The position numbers and the translations under genes are program-made. The notes beneath the pieces are model-generated. The model had not been told where the DNA came from and made no database searches. It saw only the letters and a list, made by a program, of their open reading frames with translations. A DNA stretch of 61,267 nucleotides from Clostridium arbusti SL206 (GTDB taxonomy: Bacteria; Bacillota; Clostridia; Clostridiales; Clostridiaceae): the NCBI RefSeq assembly GCF_000246895.1, contig NZ_BAEV01000007.1, forward strand, positions 1 to 61,267, written 5' to 3'. Of this stretch, positions 25,615 through 35,393 are shown piece after piece (within the stretch, counting starts at the first letter, position 1; every line of letters starts with the position of its first letter).

Positions 25615-25650
25615 ATGGGATTAGAAACAACACAAAAAATTTCAAGTTGA
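25615..25650 (+). pseudogene. vestigial tatA start
   Basis: GAGGAGAGAAATTT precedes ATG and an 11-codon frame MGLETTQKISS then stop. The upstream sequence (ATATATTAT, GGAGA-AAATTT) and codons match the real tatA start (MRLGKTEIL). The shared leader and tatA start appear to have been copied here ahead of the NapH-like gene, then truncated. Confidence 0.55.
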
Positions 25651-25702
25651 CTAGTAATTAATTTATATGTGAAAAATTATGAATCTAAAAGGAGTTGTAA
25701 AC

Positions 25703-26884
25703 ATGACAAAAAAAATAAAAGAAATACAAATTTTTAGGCACATCATGCAGTTAGTTTTATTTTTTCTACTGCCTGGTATATACATATTAGCCTTCAGTGA
25801 ATTAAAATCAATTTTTAAAATGATTCTTAAAGGAGATTTTAAGTTTATTCAGGCTTTTCCAGGATTAATTGAATTTACAGTAGCAATTATTTTTACTATT
25901 TTAATGGGAAGATTTTTCTGTGGATGGTTTTGTGCCTTCGGAACCTTTAATGACTGGGTTCATATGATATCAAAAAGAATTTTCAAAACTAATTTCAAAG
26001 TCAATCAACGACTTGATTTTATACTTAGATATGTAAAATATATAATTTTATTTTTAATTCTAATTTTTACATTTAAGGGTGGAGATAATATTTTAGCTGG
26101 TACAAGTCCTTGGGATGCTTTTGCACAAATAACTAAAATCCCCACTGTGTTCTCCTCTTTAGCTATTGGATTTATACTTTTAGTTTTAATAACTATAGGA
26201 AATATTTTTGTTGAAAGATTTTTTTGCAGATATTTATGCCCTCTAGGTGCTGTATTTTCTTTAATATCTAAGATAAGCATATTGAAAATCAATAAGCCCA
26301 ATGAAAAATGCGGAAAATGCAGAATATGTACAAATAATTGCTCAATGGGTTTAAATCTTTATAGTGTAAATAGTGTTCGCGGTGGTGAATGCATAAATTG
26401 TTTAAAGTGCATAGAAGTCTGCCATAGAAAAAATCCTCATGTAAATATACTAAATACAGATGTTAATTCAGCAACGGCAAGCTCTTTTGTTGTAGCTATT
26501 TTTGCTGGCATATACGGCTTAACTAATTTTGGAGGTACAGTCTCAATTGAAACAGGATTAGCTTCTTCAAACAGCGTAATGACTAGCAGTACTAATACTT
26601 TGCAAAGAATTAAATATAAGGATGGAAACTACATGGGAACCGGCACGGGATTTAATGGAGGTACAACAAAGGTTTCCATCAGTATAAAGAATGGTAAAAT
26701 TAATACCATCAAGACAGTATCAACAGAGGATGATCAAGCATTTTATAAAAATGTGGAAAATATTATACCTAATAAAATAATTTCAGCTCAATCAACAAGC
26801 TCAATTGATACTGTATCTGGAGCAACTTATAGTAGCAAAGGTCTTATTGATGCAACTCAAAATGCATTGAATAAAGCTAAATAA
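25703..26884 (+). CDS. NapH/NosR-like membrane ferredoxin with FMN-binding domain
   Basis: 393 residues. Four N-terminal membrane helices with CGWFCAFG and CRYLCPLGA motifs, then two ferredoxin motifs (CGKCRICTNNC and CINCLKCIEVC), another helix, and a C-terminal FMN-binding domain (YSSKGLIDATQNAL) whose SGATYS threonine is the usual covalent FMN site. This is a membrane electron carrier between the quinone/flavin pool and an exported reductase. It has AAGGAG before the ATG at 25703. Its leader matches those of the tat and dmsA operons, so it probably serves the same respiratory chain. Confidence 0.85.
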   Translation: MTKKIKEIQIFRHIMQLVLFFLLPGIYILAFSELKSIFKMILKGDFKFIQAFPGLIEFTVAIIFTILMGRFFCGWFCAFGTFNDWVHMISKRIFKTNFKVNQRLDFILRYVKYIILFLILIFTFKGGDNILAGTSPWDAFAQITKIPTVFSSLAIGFILLVLITIGNIFVERFFCRYLCPLGAVFSLISKISILKINKPNEKCGKCRICTNNCSMGLNLYSVNSVRGGECINCLKCIEVCHRKNPHVNILNTDVNSATASSFVVAIFAGIYGLTNFGGTVSIETGLASSNSVMTSSTNTLQRIKYKDGNYMGTGTGFNGGTTKVSISIKNGKINTIKTVSTEDDQAFYKNVENIIPNKIISAQSTSSIDTVSGATYSSKGLIDATQNALNKAK

Positions 26885-27196
26885 ATATCCACTAAATTTA
26901 TTGCTGCTTTATTTGTAAAAATAATTGTTGGAGCAGTATAGAAGATACATTTATCTATAAGGTGAATTTCACTTGTGCTAAATTAGCAAAATGAGCTCAA
27001 AGCCTTAATACATAAGGCTCTGAGCTCGTTTTTTATTTTAAAAAAGTTAATTCAGAAAAATTAATTCAATATAATATAATAAAATAATATGTTATGTTTT
27101 ACAGGTAGATTTTTCAGTAAATAAACCCTTATAGGATTTAAATAATTTTACTTTAAATAATTTACCGATTAAATTTACTAATTAAATGGCTTAAAT
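26885..27196. other. intergenic region with terminator
   Basis: No gene. At 26993-27034 GAGCTCAAAGCCTTA pairs with TAAGGCTCTGAGCTC followed by T6, the terminator of the NapH-like gene. The rest is plain AT-rich sequence. Confidence 0.7.
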
Positions 27197-27625
27197 CTAT
27201 AATTCAATTTCATCCCCTGGTTTTATCCATCCATCATTTAATACTCTGGCAAATATAACTTCTTTTGACATAATACAAGTATCTATTGAATTTCTCATTT
27301 TACATCCTTTATAACATTCCTTACCTATCTGAGTAATCTCTAAAATTACTTCTCCAATCTTAAGATTTTTTCCCACAGAAAGTTCATTAAAAGCTATTCC
27401 TTCACTAGTAAGATTCTCTACAAATTTAACATTGCAAAATCCCTTTAACTCTAATTCTTTTATTTTATCCATACTCTCTTGTCCAAATAAACTTACCTGT
27501 CTACGCCCACTTCCAGCATGTACATCTCCTAATAAGCCATAATTAACTTTGAAATATCCTTTTTTAATAGCATGCTTTACAGTTCCCTTTTTCTCACTTA
27601 TATTTAATGCAACAATGCTAGCCAT
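27197..27625 (-). CDS. MOSC-domain protein 1
   Basis: A 142-residue stand-alone MOSC domain: VSLFGQESM, ENLTSEGI, and ITQIGKECYKGCKMR with the Cys proposed to act in sulfur transfer to or from molybdenum cofactor. Last gene of the Mo-enzyme operon, 148 bp after the MoeA-fusion gene. A second MOSC protein lies at 31077 in the same operon. The function is inferred from family and context. Confidence 0.85.
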   Translation of the reverse strand: MASIVALNISEKKGTVKHAIKKGYFKVNYGLLGDVHAGSGRRQVSLFGQESMDKIKELELKGFCNVKFVENLTSEGIAFNELSVGKNLKIGEVILEITQIGKECYKGCKMRNSIDTCIMSKEVIFARVLNDGWIKPGDEIEL

Positions 27626-27773
27626 TACTGAACCAACCCCCTTTAAAGTTAACTATCTGCCTTTCACAATTTCACATTTGATAATATCTGCCACTTATTT
27701 TTCACTCTTTAATGTTTAACTATATATCTTTTACAACGCCATTATCCTACTTTATTTAGGATATAGAAAAGCT

Positions 27774-29750
27774 TTAAACTCTATCAATAACTTTTAGAAT
27801 ATCCTCTTTATCTATTTCCTTTACAGAAATTAGCTTTTGATCATTATGTGTTATTATTTCCCCAATATTTGAATAATCGTAACCTCCAAGCCTATCAAGT
27901 TCTTTTAAAAACACATCACTTTTCATAACATTAATTAATTCTTTAATTGTTTCCATTTTCAAATATTCCTCTGGTACTGCAAAGTCATATTCCTCATTGC
28001 ACACTGGAATAAAATCAAGTCCCATCATTTCTGCTGCTGAATATACTCCAAGACCACAATCTACATCCCCACTAGCTACTGCTGCTGCTACAGATAGATG
28101 GGTAAATTCTTCTCTTTCATATCCATTAATATCACTTGGGGAAATATCTAATTTCTTTAAATAATAGTCTAGTAGTAATCTTGTACCTGCTCCTCTTTGT
28201 CTATTTACAAAGCGCACACCTTTTTTTGATATGTCTGAAATTTCTTTAAGTGACAATGGATTGCCTTTTTGAACCATAAGTCCTTGAATTCTATTTACTA
28301 CTCTTATTAAAGCTATATCCTTATCTTTTAAGTATTTATTAATATAGGAAATATTGTATTCACCACTTTCCATGTCCAATAGATGTATTGGAGCAATATG
28401 CGTTTCTCCATTTTTTAGTGCCATTATTCCCCCCATGCTTCCAGTGTGAGCTGAAGATAAATAATAGTCAGAATTCTTTATATGAAGTAAGTCAGAAAGT
28501 GTATCTAATATAGGATCATGGCTGCCTATGCAAACAATAGTATTTTTAATTTCATCTATATTTTTCATAAGACTTATTTGCACTCTGGTTCCAGCTTCAA
28601 TGCCTTCTACGTTTTGAGGAACTTCTAATATTCCATCTGCCCTCACCAGTGACATTGTAGATCCTGCCCCTCTTGAAAGTGGTGTGGCAATGAGTTTATC
28701 TCCTACATATCCTAGCTTCATTCTTATAAATTCTAAATACTTTAGCGAAGACATGACTCTTCTCGATAGAATTGCCTCTACTTTTTGTGTTTTTTCAGGA
28801 TTCATTCCCTGATATCCCTCTATAATTCTTCTAAGCACCTTATCCATTACAAAATAGGCTGAAACCGGATATCCAGGTATTCCAAGCACTGGTTTACTAT
28901 CAATTTTCCCCATAATAACAGGTTTGCCTGGTTTTATAGATATACCGTGTACATAAACTTCTCCTAAGTCAGAAATCACATCACTTGTGTAGTCCTCTCT
29001 TCCTGCAGAAGATCCAGCATTTATTATAACTATGTCACATTCTAAAACAGCTTTTTCTAAAACAGCTTTTAAAGTTTCATAATTATCCTTTACTATTCCA
29101 TATCTTCTGGGTATTCCTCCATATTGAACAATTTGAGCACTAAATACTCTTGAGTTGAAATCAATTATATCACCTATTTTAAGACTACTACCTGGATCTA
29201 CAAGCTCGGTACCAGTTGGAATAACACCTACCAAAGGCTTTTTATAAACTTTAATAGTATTTACTCCTCCAGCGAGCATTGCCCCCATATCTACTGGCCT
29301 TACAACATGACCAGAAGGTACAATAAGCTGATTTTCAACTATATCTTCACCCAGTGGCCTTATGTGCTGCCAGGGTGCTGCACTTTTATATATTTTAATT
29401 TTATCTTCATCTATTTTAACTATATCTTCCACCATTATTACACAATCATATTCTCTAGGAATTGGATCTCCTGTATCTACCACTAAATAATCCTTGCCTT
29501 CCTCTAGTATAATAGGCTTCTTTTCAGAAGCTCCTATAGTATTTGAGCTTTGAAGAGCAATACCGTCCATAGCAGAACAATTATAAAATGGAGAGGATAT
29601 TTTTGAATAAACTGCTTCTGAAGTAACTCTTCCTAAGCATTCCTCCGTACTTACCAATTCCTTATTCAAAAATGAATGCTCTATTTTTTCCAAATATTCT
29701 TTTAATGCTTCTTTTAATTCATAATTTGATAAATATACTTTTTGTGCCAT
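27774..29750 (-). CDS. MoeA-like molybdopterin protein fused to a periplasmic-binding-like domain
   Basis: About 658 residues. The N-terminal ~405 form a MoeA fold (MDGIALQS, VMVEDI, NAGSSAGREDYT, SIKPGKPVIMGK). The C-terminal ~230 (ICIGSHDPILDTL to RLGGYDYSNIGE) form a substrate-binding-protein-like domain of the type fused to MoeA in archaea and clostridia, perhaps sensing molybdate or tungstate. The ATG at 29750 lies just after the moeA stop with AGAGGTGA upstream, so translation is coupled; a GTG at 29759 falls within that site. It acts at molybdenum insertion into molybdopterin. Confidence 0.88.
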   Translation of the reverse strand: MAQKVYLSNYELKEALKEYLEKIEHSFLNKELVSTEECLGRVTSEAVYSKISSPFYNCSAMDGIALQSSNTIGASEKKPIILEEGKDYLVVDTGDPIPREYDCVIMVEDIVKIDEDKIKIYKSAAPWQHIRPLGEDIVENQLIVPSGHVVRPVDMGAMLAGGVNTIKVYKKPLVGVIPTGTELVDPGSSLKIGDIIDFNSRVFSAQIVQYGGIPRRYGIVKDNYETLKAVLEKAVLECDIVIINAGSSAGREDYTSDVISDLGEVYVHGISIKPGKPVIMGKIDSKPVLGIPGYPVSAYFVMDKVLRRIIEGYQGMNPEKTQKVEAILSRRVMSSLKYLEFIRMKLGYVGDKLIATPLSRGAGSTMSLVRADGILEVPQNVEGIEAGTRVQISLMKNIDEIKNTIVCIGSHDPILDTLSDLLHIKNSDYYLSSAHTGSMGGIMALKNGETHIAPIHLLDMESGEYNISYINKYLKDKDIALIRVVNRIQGLMVQKGNPLSLKEISDISKKGVRFVNRQRGAGTRLLLDYYLKKLDISPSDINGYEREEFTHLSVAAAVASGDVDCGLGVYSAAEMMGLDFIPVCNEEYDFAVPEEYLKMETIKELINVMKSDVFLKELDRLGGYDYSNIGEIITHNDQKLISVKEIDKEDILKVIDRV

Positions 29751-29755
29751 AATAA

Positions 29756-30988
29756 TCACCTCTGAAATTTATAAACATATACTTTTTCATATTTAGAAAT
29801 TCCCTCTATATTTTTATTAATCTTTATGTAACCCCATGCCTTTGTAAATCCGCTGATAGCTGCTGATTTAGTCAGAATAGGCGTAGCTATATATTCTCCT
29901 TCTGTATTATCAATAGTAACTGGAAGATATTCTTCTCTTCCTTTGGCTTTATGATAATTCATACTGAATTTGCATGGAATAGGATAGTCTTCCTCTTGAA
30001 ATCCAATCATTGTATGCATAAGATATCTAACTAATATTCTGTAAACTACTGCACAAGAAAGGGGATGACCTGGAAGTCCAAATATAGGTTTATCTTTTAC
30101 TTTTCCAAGTATAGTAGGCTTACCTGGTTTTATAGACATCCCATGAAAAAGTATTCCCGGCTTTCCAAGCTCATCAATAACTCTTGCAGTTTCATCTTTC
30201 TTTCCTACAGAACTGCCTCCAGACACAAGCACTAAATCACACTCATCCATGGCCTTTCTAACAGTTGTAAATAATGCTTCATAATTATCTCTAATGACTC
30301 CATATAATATAGGTTGTCCACCATCTTCAATAACTGAAGAATAAATAAGATAGGAGTTAATGTCTCTAATTTCACCAGGCTGCGGCTGTTTTTCAGGGGA
30401 TACAATTTCATCTCCTGTTGAAATTATTCCAACTCTTGGTTTACAAAATACTGGCACCTTAGTAATTCCTAAACTTGATAGCATACTTATACTATAAGGT
30501 CTCAGAAGTGTTCCCTGTTTAAGCACAGTTTCTCCTAGTTCTACATCTTCATCTTCATTTAATACATTTTCTCCAAATGAAATCGATTTATTGGCAAGTA
30601 CAGTTATATCATCCATTTTGTCAATATATTCTATCATAATCACACTATCAGTTCCTTCAGGAAGCATTCCTCCCGTTGGTATATACATACATTCCCCTGG
30701 AAATTCCAGTGATTTAACAGGCATTTTACCCATTTTAACTTCACCTTTTAAATCAAGCATAGAAGGCATACTTTCACTGGCACCCTGTAGATCTCTAAAC
30801 TTAACGGCATAGCCATCTACCATAGATCTTTTAAAACCAGGAATGTTTAAAGGTGATACAACGTCCCTTGACAATACTCTACCGTTACATTCTTTAATAT
30901 CTACTAATTCTGTTCCTAAATTTAATTTAAAATTACAGTTTATCACATCCTTTGCTTCCTCTACAGATACTACTTTATAAAATTTCAT
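29756..30988 (-). CDS. moeA: molybdopterin molybdenumtransferase MoeA
   Basis: 410 residues with complete MoeA features: MVDGYAVKFRD, VMIEYI, GDEIV, VSGGSSVGKKDET, SIKPGKPTILG and GLPGHPLSCAVV. It inserts molybdate (or tungstate) into adenylated molybdopterin. It is the second of two MoeA-type genes in tandem, and such pairs are often split between Mo and W use. It is followed immediately by the MoeA-fusion gene. No mogA, moaC or moaE appears in the window, so the pathway is completed elsewhere. Confidence 0.92.
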   Translation of the reverse strand: MKFYKVVSVEEAKDVINCNFKLNLGTELVDIKECNGRVLSRDVVSPLNIPGFKRSMVDGYAVKFRDLQGASESMPSMLDLKGEVKMGKMPVKSLEFPGECMYIPTGGMLPEGTDSVIMIEYIDKMDDITVLANKSISFGENVLNEDEDVELGETVLKQGTLLRPYSISMLSSLGITKVPVFCKPRVGIISTGDEIVSPEKQPQPGEIRDINSYLIYSSVIEDGGQPILYGVIRDNYEALFTTVRKAMDECDLVLVSGGSSVGKKDETARVIDELGKPGILFHGMSIKPGKPTILGKVKDKPIFGLPGHPLSCAVVYRILVRYLMHTMIGFQEEDYPIPCKFSMNYHKAKGREEYLPVTIDNTEGEYIATPILTKSAAISGFTKAWGYIKINKNIEGISKYEKVYVYKFQR

Positions 30989-31076
30989 ATTATCCTCCTA
31001 TCCTTCATATTCACAATCTCTACCTTTTTTAATTCACATATATAATTGTACTTAACTTATCTATTAATTTTTTTGT

Positions 31077-31526
31077 CTATACCAGCGCAATTTCAGAAAT
31101 ACCAATTACCATTTCATCTCCTGCTTCAATTATTCCACCATGAATTACCTGTGCAAATACCCCCTGCGTTGGCATAATACATTCACCCATCTTATAATAA
31201 ATCTTACAATGAGTATGACACTCTTTCCCAATCTGCGTCATCTTGAGTATTACATCATTACATTTTAAAATAGTACCTACCGGAAGATTTCTAAAATCAA
31301 ATCCTTCTACTATGAGGTTTTCACCAAAAGCCCCAGGGATTACATTAGCACCCTTCCCATTAAATTCATCTATTTTTTCTTTTGATAACAAGCTCACCTG
31401 TCTATGCCATTTTCCAGCATGAGCATCTCCAACTATTCCCCAATCAGCTTTAAATTCTGCTTTATTTATATTTTTCTTTTGTACTCCACGTTTTTCACTA
31501 ATACAAACAGCTTTTACAATTCCCAT
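31077..31526 (-). CDS. MOSC-domain protein 2
   Basis: 149 residues, a MOSC domain similar to the one at 27197: ADWGIVGDAHAG, VSLLSKEKID, GENLIVEGFD and MTQIGKECHTHCKIYY with the conserved Cys. The start ATG lies 2 bp from the moaA stop, so it is translated with moaA. MOSC proteins of this short type are commonly found beside Moco genes in clostridia. Confidence 0.87.
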   Translation of the reverse strand: MGIVKAVCISEKRGVQKKNINKAEFKADWGIVGDAHAGKWHRQVSLLSKEKIDEFNGKGANVIPGAFGENLIVEGFDFRNLPVGTILKCNDVILKMTQIGKECHTHCKIYYKMGECIMPTQGVFAQVIHGGIIEAGDEMVIGISEIALV

Positions 31527-31527
31527 T

Positions 31528-32502
31528 TTATCCTCCTATTTGAGCCATACTTTTAACTTCTACTTTATTTTCATCCTCTAAACGATAAAATTTATGTTCC
31601 TTTGGTTTATTGATAATTGCCCCTTTAATTGCCTCTTTTATTGATTCATCATCTGCTCCACTTCGAATCATACTACGCAAATCAATACCATAATTAAAGT
31701 ACAGACACGATTTCAAATAACCTTCTGAAGTCAAACGAATGCGATTGCAGGTATCACAGAATTTATGATTTACTGCATCAATAAAGCCAATACATCCTTT
31801 CATAGATGGACTTTTAAAATATCTGGCTGGTCCATTTCCACGTTTTTCTTTAACCTCATACAAATCACTGTATTCATTTTGTAGCAGTTTAAAAATTTCT
31901 ACACCTTTAATTGACTTAAATTGTTTTCCATATCCAATAGGCATCATCTCAATAAAGCGGATATCTATATTTTTTTTCTCACATAATTTAAAGAAATCAA
32001 TAAATTCATCATCATTAAATCCTCCAATTGATACACAATTAAGCTTAATTCTTATATCAGTATCCAATGCCGCTTCAATAGAGTCCCAAACTTTCTTAAA
32101 ATTATCTCTTCCAGTGATTTCTTTATACTTCTCTGCATTCAATGTATCTAAACTGATGTTAATTCCATCTAAATCGATTGCTTGAAAATCATGTAATTTT
32201 TCCTGTAACAATACAGCATTTGTCGTTATAGTTACCTTTTCAATAAGAGGTAATGACTTAATTCTTCTAATTAAATTTTCGCTATCTAAACGTACAAGTG
32301 GCTCTCCCCCAGTAATTTTAATTTTTTTTATTCCTAATTCTGAAACGCATTTACAAATACGAAGTATTTCCTCATAAGTTAAAATGTCAGAATGATTTAC
32401 ATTTTTTATGCCGTAAGGAGTGCAGTACTTACATCTTAAATTACATCTATCTGTAATAGAAACTCTCATATAATCTATATTACGACCATATAAATCTTTC
32501 AT
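31528..32502 (-). CDS. moaA: GTP 3',8-cyclase MoaA
   Basis: 324 residues. A radical SAM enzyme performing the first step of molybdenum-cofactor synthesis (GTP to 3',8-cyclo-GTP). The N-terminal cluster is CNLRCKYC, followed by TGGEPLVR. The C-terminal [4Fe-4S] site is CDTCNRIRLTSEGYLKSC (Cx2Cx13C), and the protein ends in GG, as needed for activity. Context: between the ferredoxin gene and the MOSC gene of the Dms/Moco operon. Confidence 0.95.
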   Translation of the reverse strand: MKDLYGRNIDYMRVSITDRCNLRCKYCTPYGIKNVNHSDILTYEEILRICKCVSELGIKKIKITGGEPLVRLDSENLIRRIKSLPLIEKVTITTNAVLLQEKLHDFQAIDLDGINISLDTLNAEKYKEITGRDNFKKVWDSIEAALDTDIRIKLNCVSIGGFNDDEFIDFFKLCEKKNIDIRFIEMMPIGYGKQFKSIKGVEIFKLLQNEYSDLYEVKEKRGNGPARYFKSPSMKGCIGFIDAVNHKFCDTCNRIRLTSEGYLKSCLYFNYGIDLRSMIRSGADDESIKEAIKGAIINKPKEHKFYRLEDENKVEVKSMAQIGG

Positions 32503-32553
32503 AATTTTCTCCTTTCCAATTTATCAGATGACTAGCCTCTGTAATACTTTTTT

Positions 32554-33624
32554 CTACTTTCCACCATTTACTGAATTCTTTTTATGATAGCAAGTCATAC
32601 AAAGTTCTTCTCCATCTTTTGGTTTTACAGGTGCACCACATTGTTTACAAATCCCTGATTTGATTTTTGTTCTAATTGGCATAAATACATTATCAACATA
32701 TACTACTTTCATTCCTTCAATTGCTTTATCCATACAGACAGTTTCACATACTCCGCAGCCATCACATTTCCAAGCAGTATGATTCATAATGCCATTACCT
32801 TTTTCTCCTTTCGAAATATGAATTGCTTTTTGAGGACATACTCTCTCACAAATTCCACACCCCCAGCATCGGCTCCCGAAAATCGGTGTACGCCACCCAA
32901 ACTTTCTTTGCTTAATATTTAGATATTCAACATTTTTCAATCTATTTGCTAGTAATTTTCTATAAACCATTCCATCTAATTTAATGCTTGTATCTTCTGG
33001 AAGCATAGTACTAATTGCAGACCTTGATTTTTTGAACATAAATGCAAACATTTCTCGTCTAGAAAAATGTTTTTCCGGTATTGGAAGCATATTATCATTA
33101 ATGATAATACGTTTATTGTACAATTCCTCTCCAAGAAATTCTTTTACGCGTTTCAGGTTTAATTCTATTAATCCTTCATTAGTACACTGTTCTTTACAAT
33201 TGTCACAATTTCTTCTCACAATTATTACTGGCTTTTCTAAGGCTAGACATGCTAATGCCTCCCAAGGACACGCAGCTATACAATACAATTTTACATCACT
33301 GTATGTTTGTTCCTGATTGCAGTTTAAAATAATTTCTTCACCTTTTATCTCATAAGCACTTAAAATTTTGTTCATAGCACCATAAGAAGAACGAATTGTT
33401 CTAGAAGGACATGAGGAAACACAAATATTACAATTTATACATTTATACCAATCAATCTTTTTTAAATTTACAGACTTTATTATTCCTCTCTGACAAGCCT
33501 CTTCACATGCTGTACATAATTTTTTTCTCTGCTTTTCATTGATACAACGCTCATATTCAATAGTTGGATGATTTTCATCTATTAACTTATTGAATACATA
33601 TTGTGTTAATAAATCGTCTAACAT
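32554..33624 (-). CDS. multi-cluster ferredoxin-like protein of the Dms operon
   Basis: 356 residues with several cysteine clusters: CTACEEAC, CINCNICVSSC (near 61), CDNCKEQC (near 138), CWGCGICERVC (near 249), CDGCGVCETVC (near 281) and a C-terminal zinc-ribbon-like CKQCG...CMTC. It should carry multiple [4Fe-4S] clusters and pass electrons, probably in the cytoplasm. An internal SRREMFAFMF resembles a twin-arginine motif but lies near residue 190 and is not a signal peptide. Located between the torD-like gene and moaA, in the position of a NapF/DmsB accessory protein; the exact role is unknown. Confidence 0.78.
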   Translation of the reverse strand: MLDDLLTQYVFNKLIDENHPTIEYERCINEKQRKKLCTACEEACQRGIIKSVNLKKIDWYKCINCNICVSSCPSRTIRSSYGAMNKILSAYEIKGEEIILNCNQEQTYSDVKLYCIAACPWEALACLALEKPVIIVRRNCDNCKEQCTNEGLIELNLKRVKEFLGEELYNKRIIINDNMLPIPEKHFSRREMFAFMFKKSRSAISTMLPEDTSIKLDGMVYRKLLANRLKNVEYLNIKQRKFGWRTPIFGSRCWGCGICERVCPQKAIHISKGEKGNGIMNHTAWKCDGCGVCETVCMDKAIEGMKVVYVDNVFMPIRTKIKSGICKQCGAPVKPKDGEELCMTCYHKKNSVNGGK

Positions 33625-33688
33625 AGTACTACCTCTATTTTTTCTGGTTTTACAATATTCACTTCAAAATTTATTTCTGCCACTTTAT

Positions 33689-34396
33689 CTAAGCATTAAT
33701 GGCAGGCACTATATTTTTTATATTATCTAATATTTCAATAATAGTATCATAATCAATACGTAAAAACTCCTTTAGAATATCTGCCATCTCTGGATAATAT
33801 AATTTTGAATTTGACTTTTGCATTTGCTTTGCAAAATCAGGAATCCATATTTGAAGATGATATTGTAAGAAATCTTTTTGCTCATTTAAAAGCTCAATTA
33901 CTCTTTCCATATTTTCATTTTCAAATGCTTCTTGTATTTTCATACTTAAGATATACATAAAATCTAATTCAAGTGCAATATGATCATCTGCTACATGAAG
34001 ATATCTAGTTGGAACAATTCCATACTTCATGTAAATTTTACGAACTTCTAAAGTACTTTCTCGGAATAAAATGCGTTCTTTTGTTATATATACAGATTCC
34101 CAAGGAGGAGCCGGCATTTTTTCTGGTCCAATAAGTAATTTTGTATACTCTGTTTTAATCTTTTCAATGAAATCATCATTTAATCCATAAGCAATAGACT
34201 TCAGATATTCTGCTGCATTGACCATGGCATGATTATCTTTTGTATCCAATAATTTCAAGGCATTTATAGTAACATTAGCAGTCACTACTTTCAATTGCTT
34301 TTCACTTGGATCAGTGCCAAATACATTCTGAAATATCCTATATAAATACGTTCTGTTTGCAATAAGTATTTCAATACTTTCTTTTTCATTCATCAT
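33689..34396 (-). CDS. TorD/DmsD-family chaperone
   Basis: About 236 residues, all helical, with the family pattern KLLIGPEKMPAPPWESVY (the E-x-P-x-P-P-x-E-S region) and a C-terminal FLQYHLQIWIPDFAKQM. Such chaperones bind the Tat signal of the Mo-enzyme and hold it until cofactor loading is complete. The start at 34396 (GGGAGA upstream) overlaps the dmsC stop codon. Its neighbours fit a DmsA-specific chaperone. Confidence 0.88.
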   Translation of the reverse strand: MMNEKESIEILIANRTYLYRIFQNVFGTDPSEKQLKVVTANVTINALKLLDTKDNHAMVNAAEYLKSIAYGLNDDFIEKIKTEYTKLLIGPEKMPAPPWESVYITKERILFRESTLEVRKIYMKYGIVPTRYLHVADDHIALELDFMYILSMKIQEAFENENMERVIELLNEQKDFLQYHLQIWIPDFAKQMQKSNSKLYYPEMADILKEFLRIDYDTIIEILDNIKNIVPAINA

Positions 34397-34397
34397 A

Positions 34398-35393
34398 TTA
34401 AATTCTCCCAATCTTAGTAGATATAAATATTGTATAGAATAAATATTTGCTTATAATTGCTGATATTATTATGAATGCAACAGATAAAATTCTTGACTCA
34501 TTTCCAATCTTTATTAAAACTCTACTTTTACCTGATTTCTCTCTAATTTCTTTCCAGAAAAAGAATGTAACTCCTGCAATCTCAAATAAATATTTTAATA
34601 CAACTAATGCACTTTTTTCATTAAGTAATTTTGCACTTTCTGATCCTGCTAATCCTAAGGTAGATAAATTAACACTATAGAAAATTCCACTTATAATTTG
34701 TACTATTAATGCCAATAATATTGCTCCACCGATAATTTTCCTGAAATTTTCTGTTTGATCTTTATAATCAAATGCATAATATAATATTCCTCCGATCAAA
34801 ACTACATTTGTATAAAAATCTATAAACGTTTTTGCTCCATCCCAGGAAGGAACACTTGCAAATGTATAAACATTCCCCATAATAGCCACATCTATAAGTC
34901 CTATGACCACTACTGACCAGATAAGTATATTCTGTGCTAACTTTGAAGAAGGTTTCACAAATGTAATAATGGCATTTACTACAATCAACACTATTAATAT
35001 TCCAAAAAATAGAATTTCTTTAGACAACCATGAAAGTCCTATGACCACGGCTAACAAAGTGAGTATACTCTGTACTAACCTTGCAGAAGGCTTCACAAAT
35101 GTAATAATGGCATTTAGCACAATTAATACTGCTAATATCTCAGAAAATAAAATCCCCCTTGAAAGCCATGAATTTCTAATATTTCTTAAAACGTACAATA
35201 CTTTAAGCGGCTGACCTAAATATAACAGATATGCAAGTATACCAATAATTATAAATGCTGCTGCTACAATAACAGGAAGTTTCTTAACACTATCTTTGTT
35301 TTTTAATTTATTAATAGCTAAAAATAATATAATTCCCACTGATGATTCAATTCCTATGGAAAATATCAACAATCCCAGTTCTGACATACACAC
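34398..35393 (-). CDS. dmsC: DmsC-like membrane anchor subunit with internal duplication
   Basis: 331 residues, all membrane helices, of the DmsC/NrfD-like anchor type that binds quinol and passes electrons to DmsB. Residues 75-120 and 121-166 are a tandem 46-residue duplication (SWLS..ILF..IL.VLIV.NAIITFVKPS in both), which accounts for a length about 45 residues above the usual 285. The start overlaps the dmsB stop; GTG at 35393 or ATG at 35387 are both possible. It forms the membrane part of a three-subunit reductase with 35393 and 35993. Confidence 0.85.
   Translation of the reverse strand: MCMSELGLLIFSIGIESSVGIILFLAINKLKNKDSVKKLPVIVAAAFIIIGILAYLLYLGQPLKVLYVLRNIRNSWLSRGILFSEILAVLIVLNAIITFVKPSARLVQSILTLLAVVIGLSWLSKEILFFGILIVLIVVNAIITFVKPSSKLAQNILIWSVVVIGLIDVAIMGNVYTFASVPSWDGAKTFIDFYTNVVLIGGILYYAFDYKDQTENFRKIIGGAILLALIVQIISGIFYSVNLSTLGLAGSESAKLLNEKSALVVLKYLFEIAGVTFFFWKEIREKSGKSRVLIKIGNESRILSVAFIIISAIISKYLFYTIFISTKIGRI
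34896..35171 (-). repeat. in-frame tandem duplication (2 x 138 bp) inside dmsC
   Basis: The sequence AGTCCTATGACCAC recurs exactly 138 bp apart (34897 and 35035), and the encoded 46-residue blocks match closely. Divergence between the copies shows it is not a cloning artefact or a very recent event. Confidence 0.85.

Noticed and set aside
32984-33316. Twin-arginine-like SRREMFAF in the ferredoxin protein (minus strand) as a Tat signal
   Set aside because: It is internal (about residue 190) and is not followed by a signal-peptide hydrophobic core.
34903-35214. Plus-strand repeated ORF opposite dmsC
   Set aside because: Shadow of the 138-bp duplication within dmsC; no start signal.
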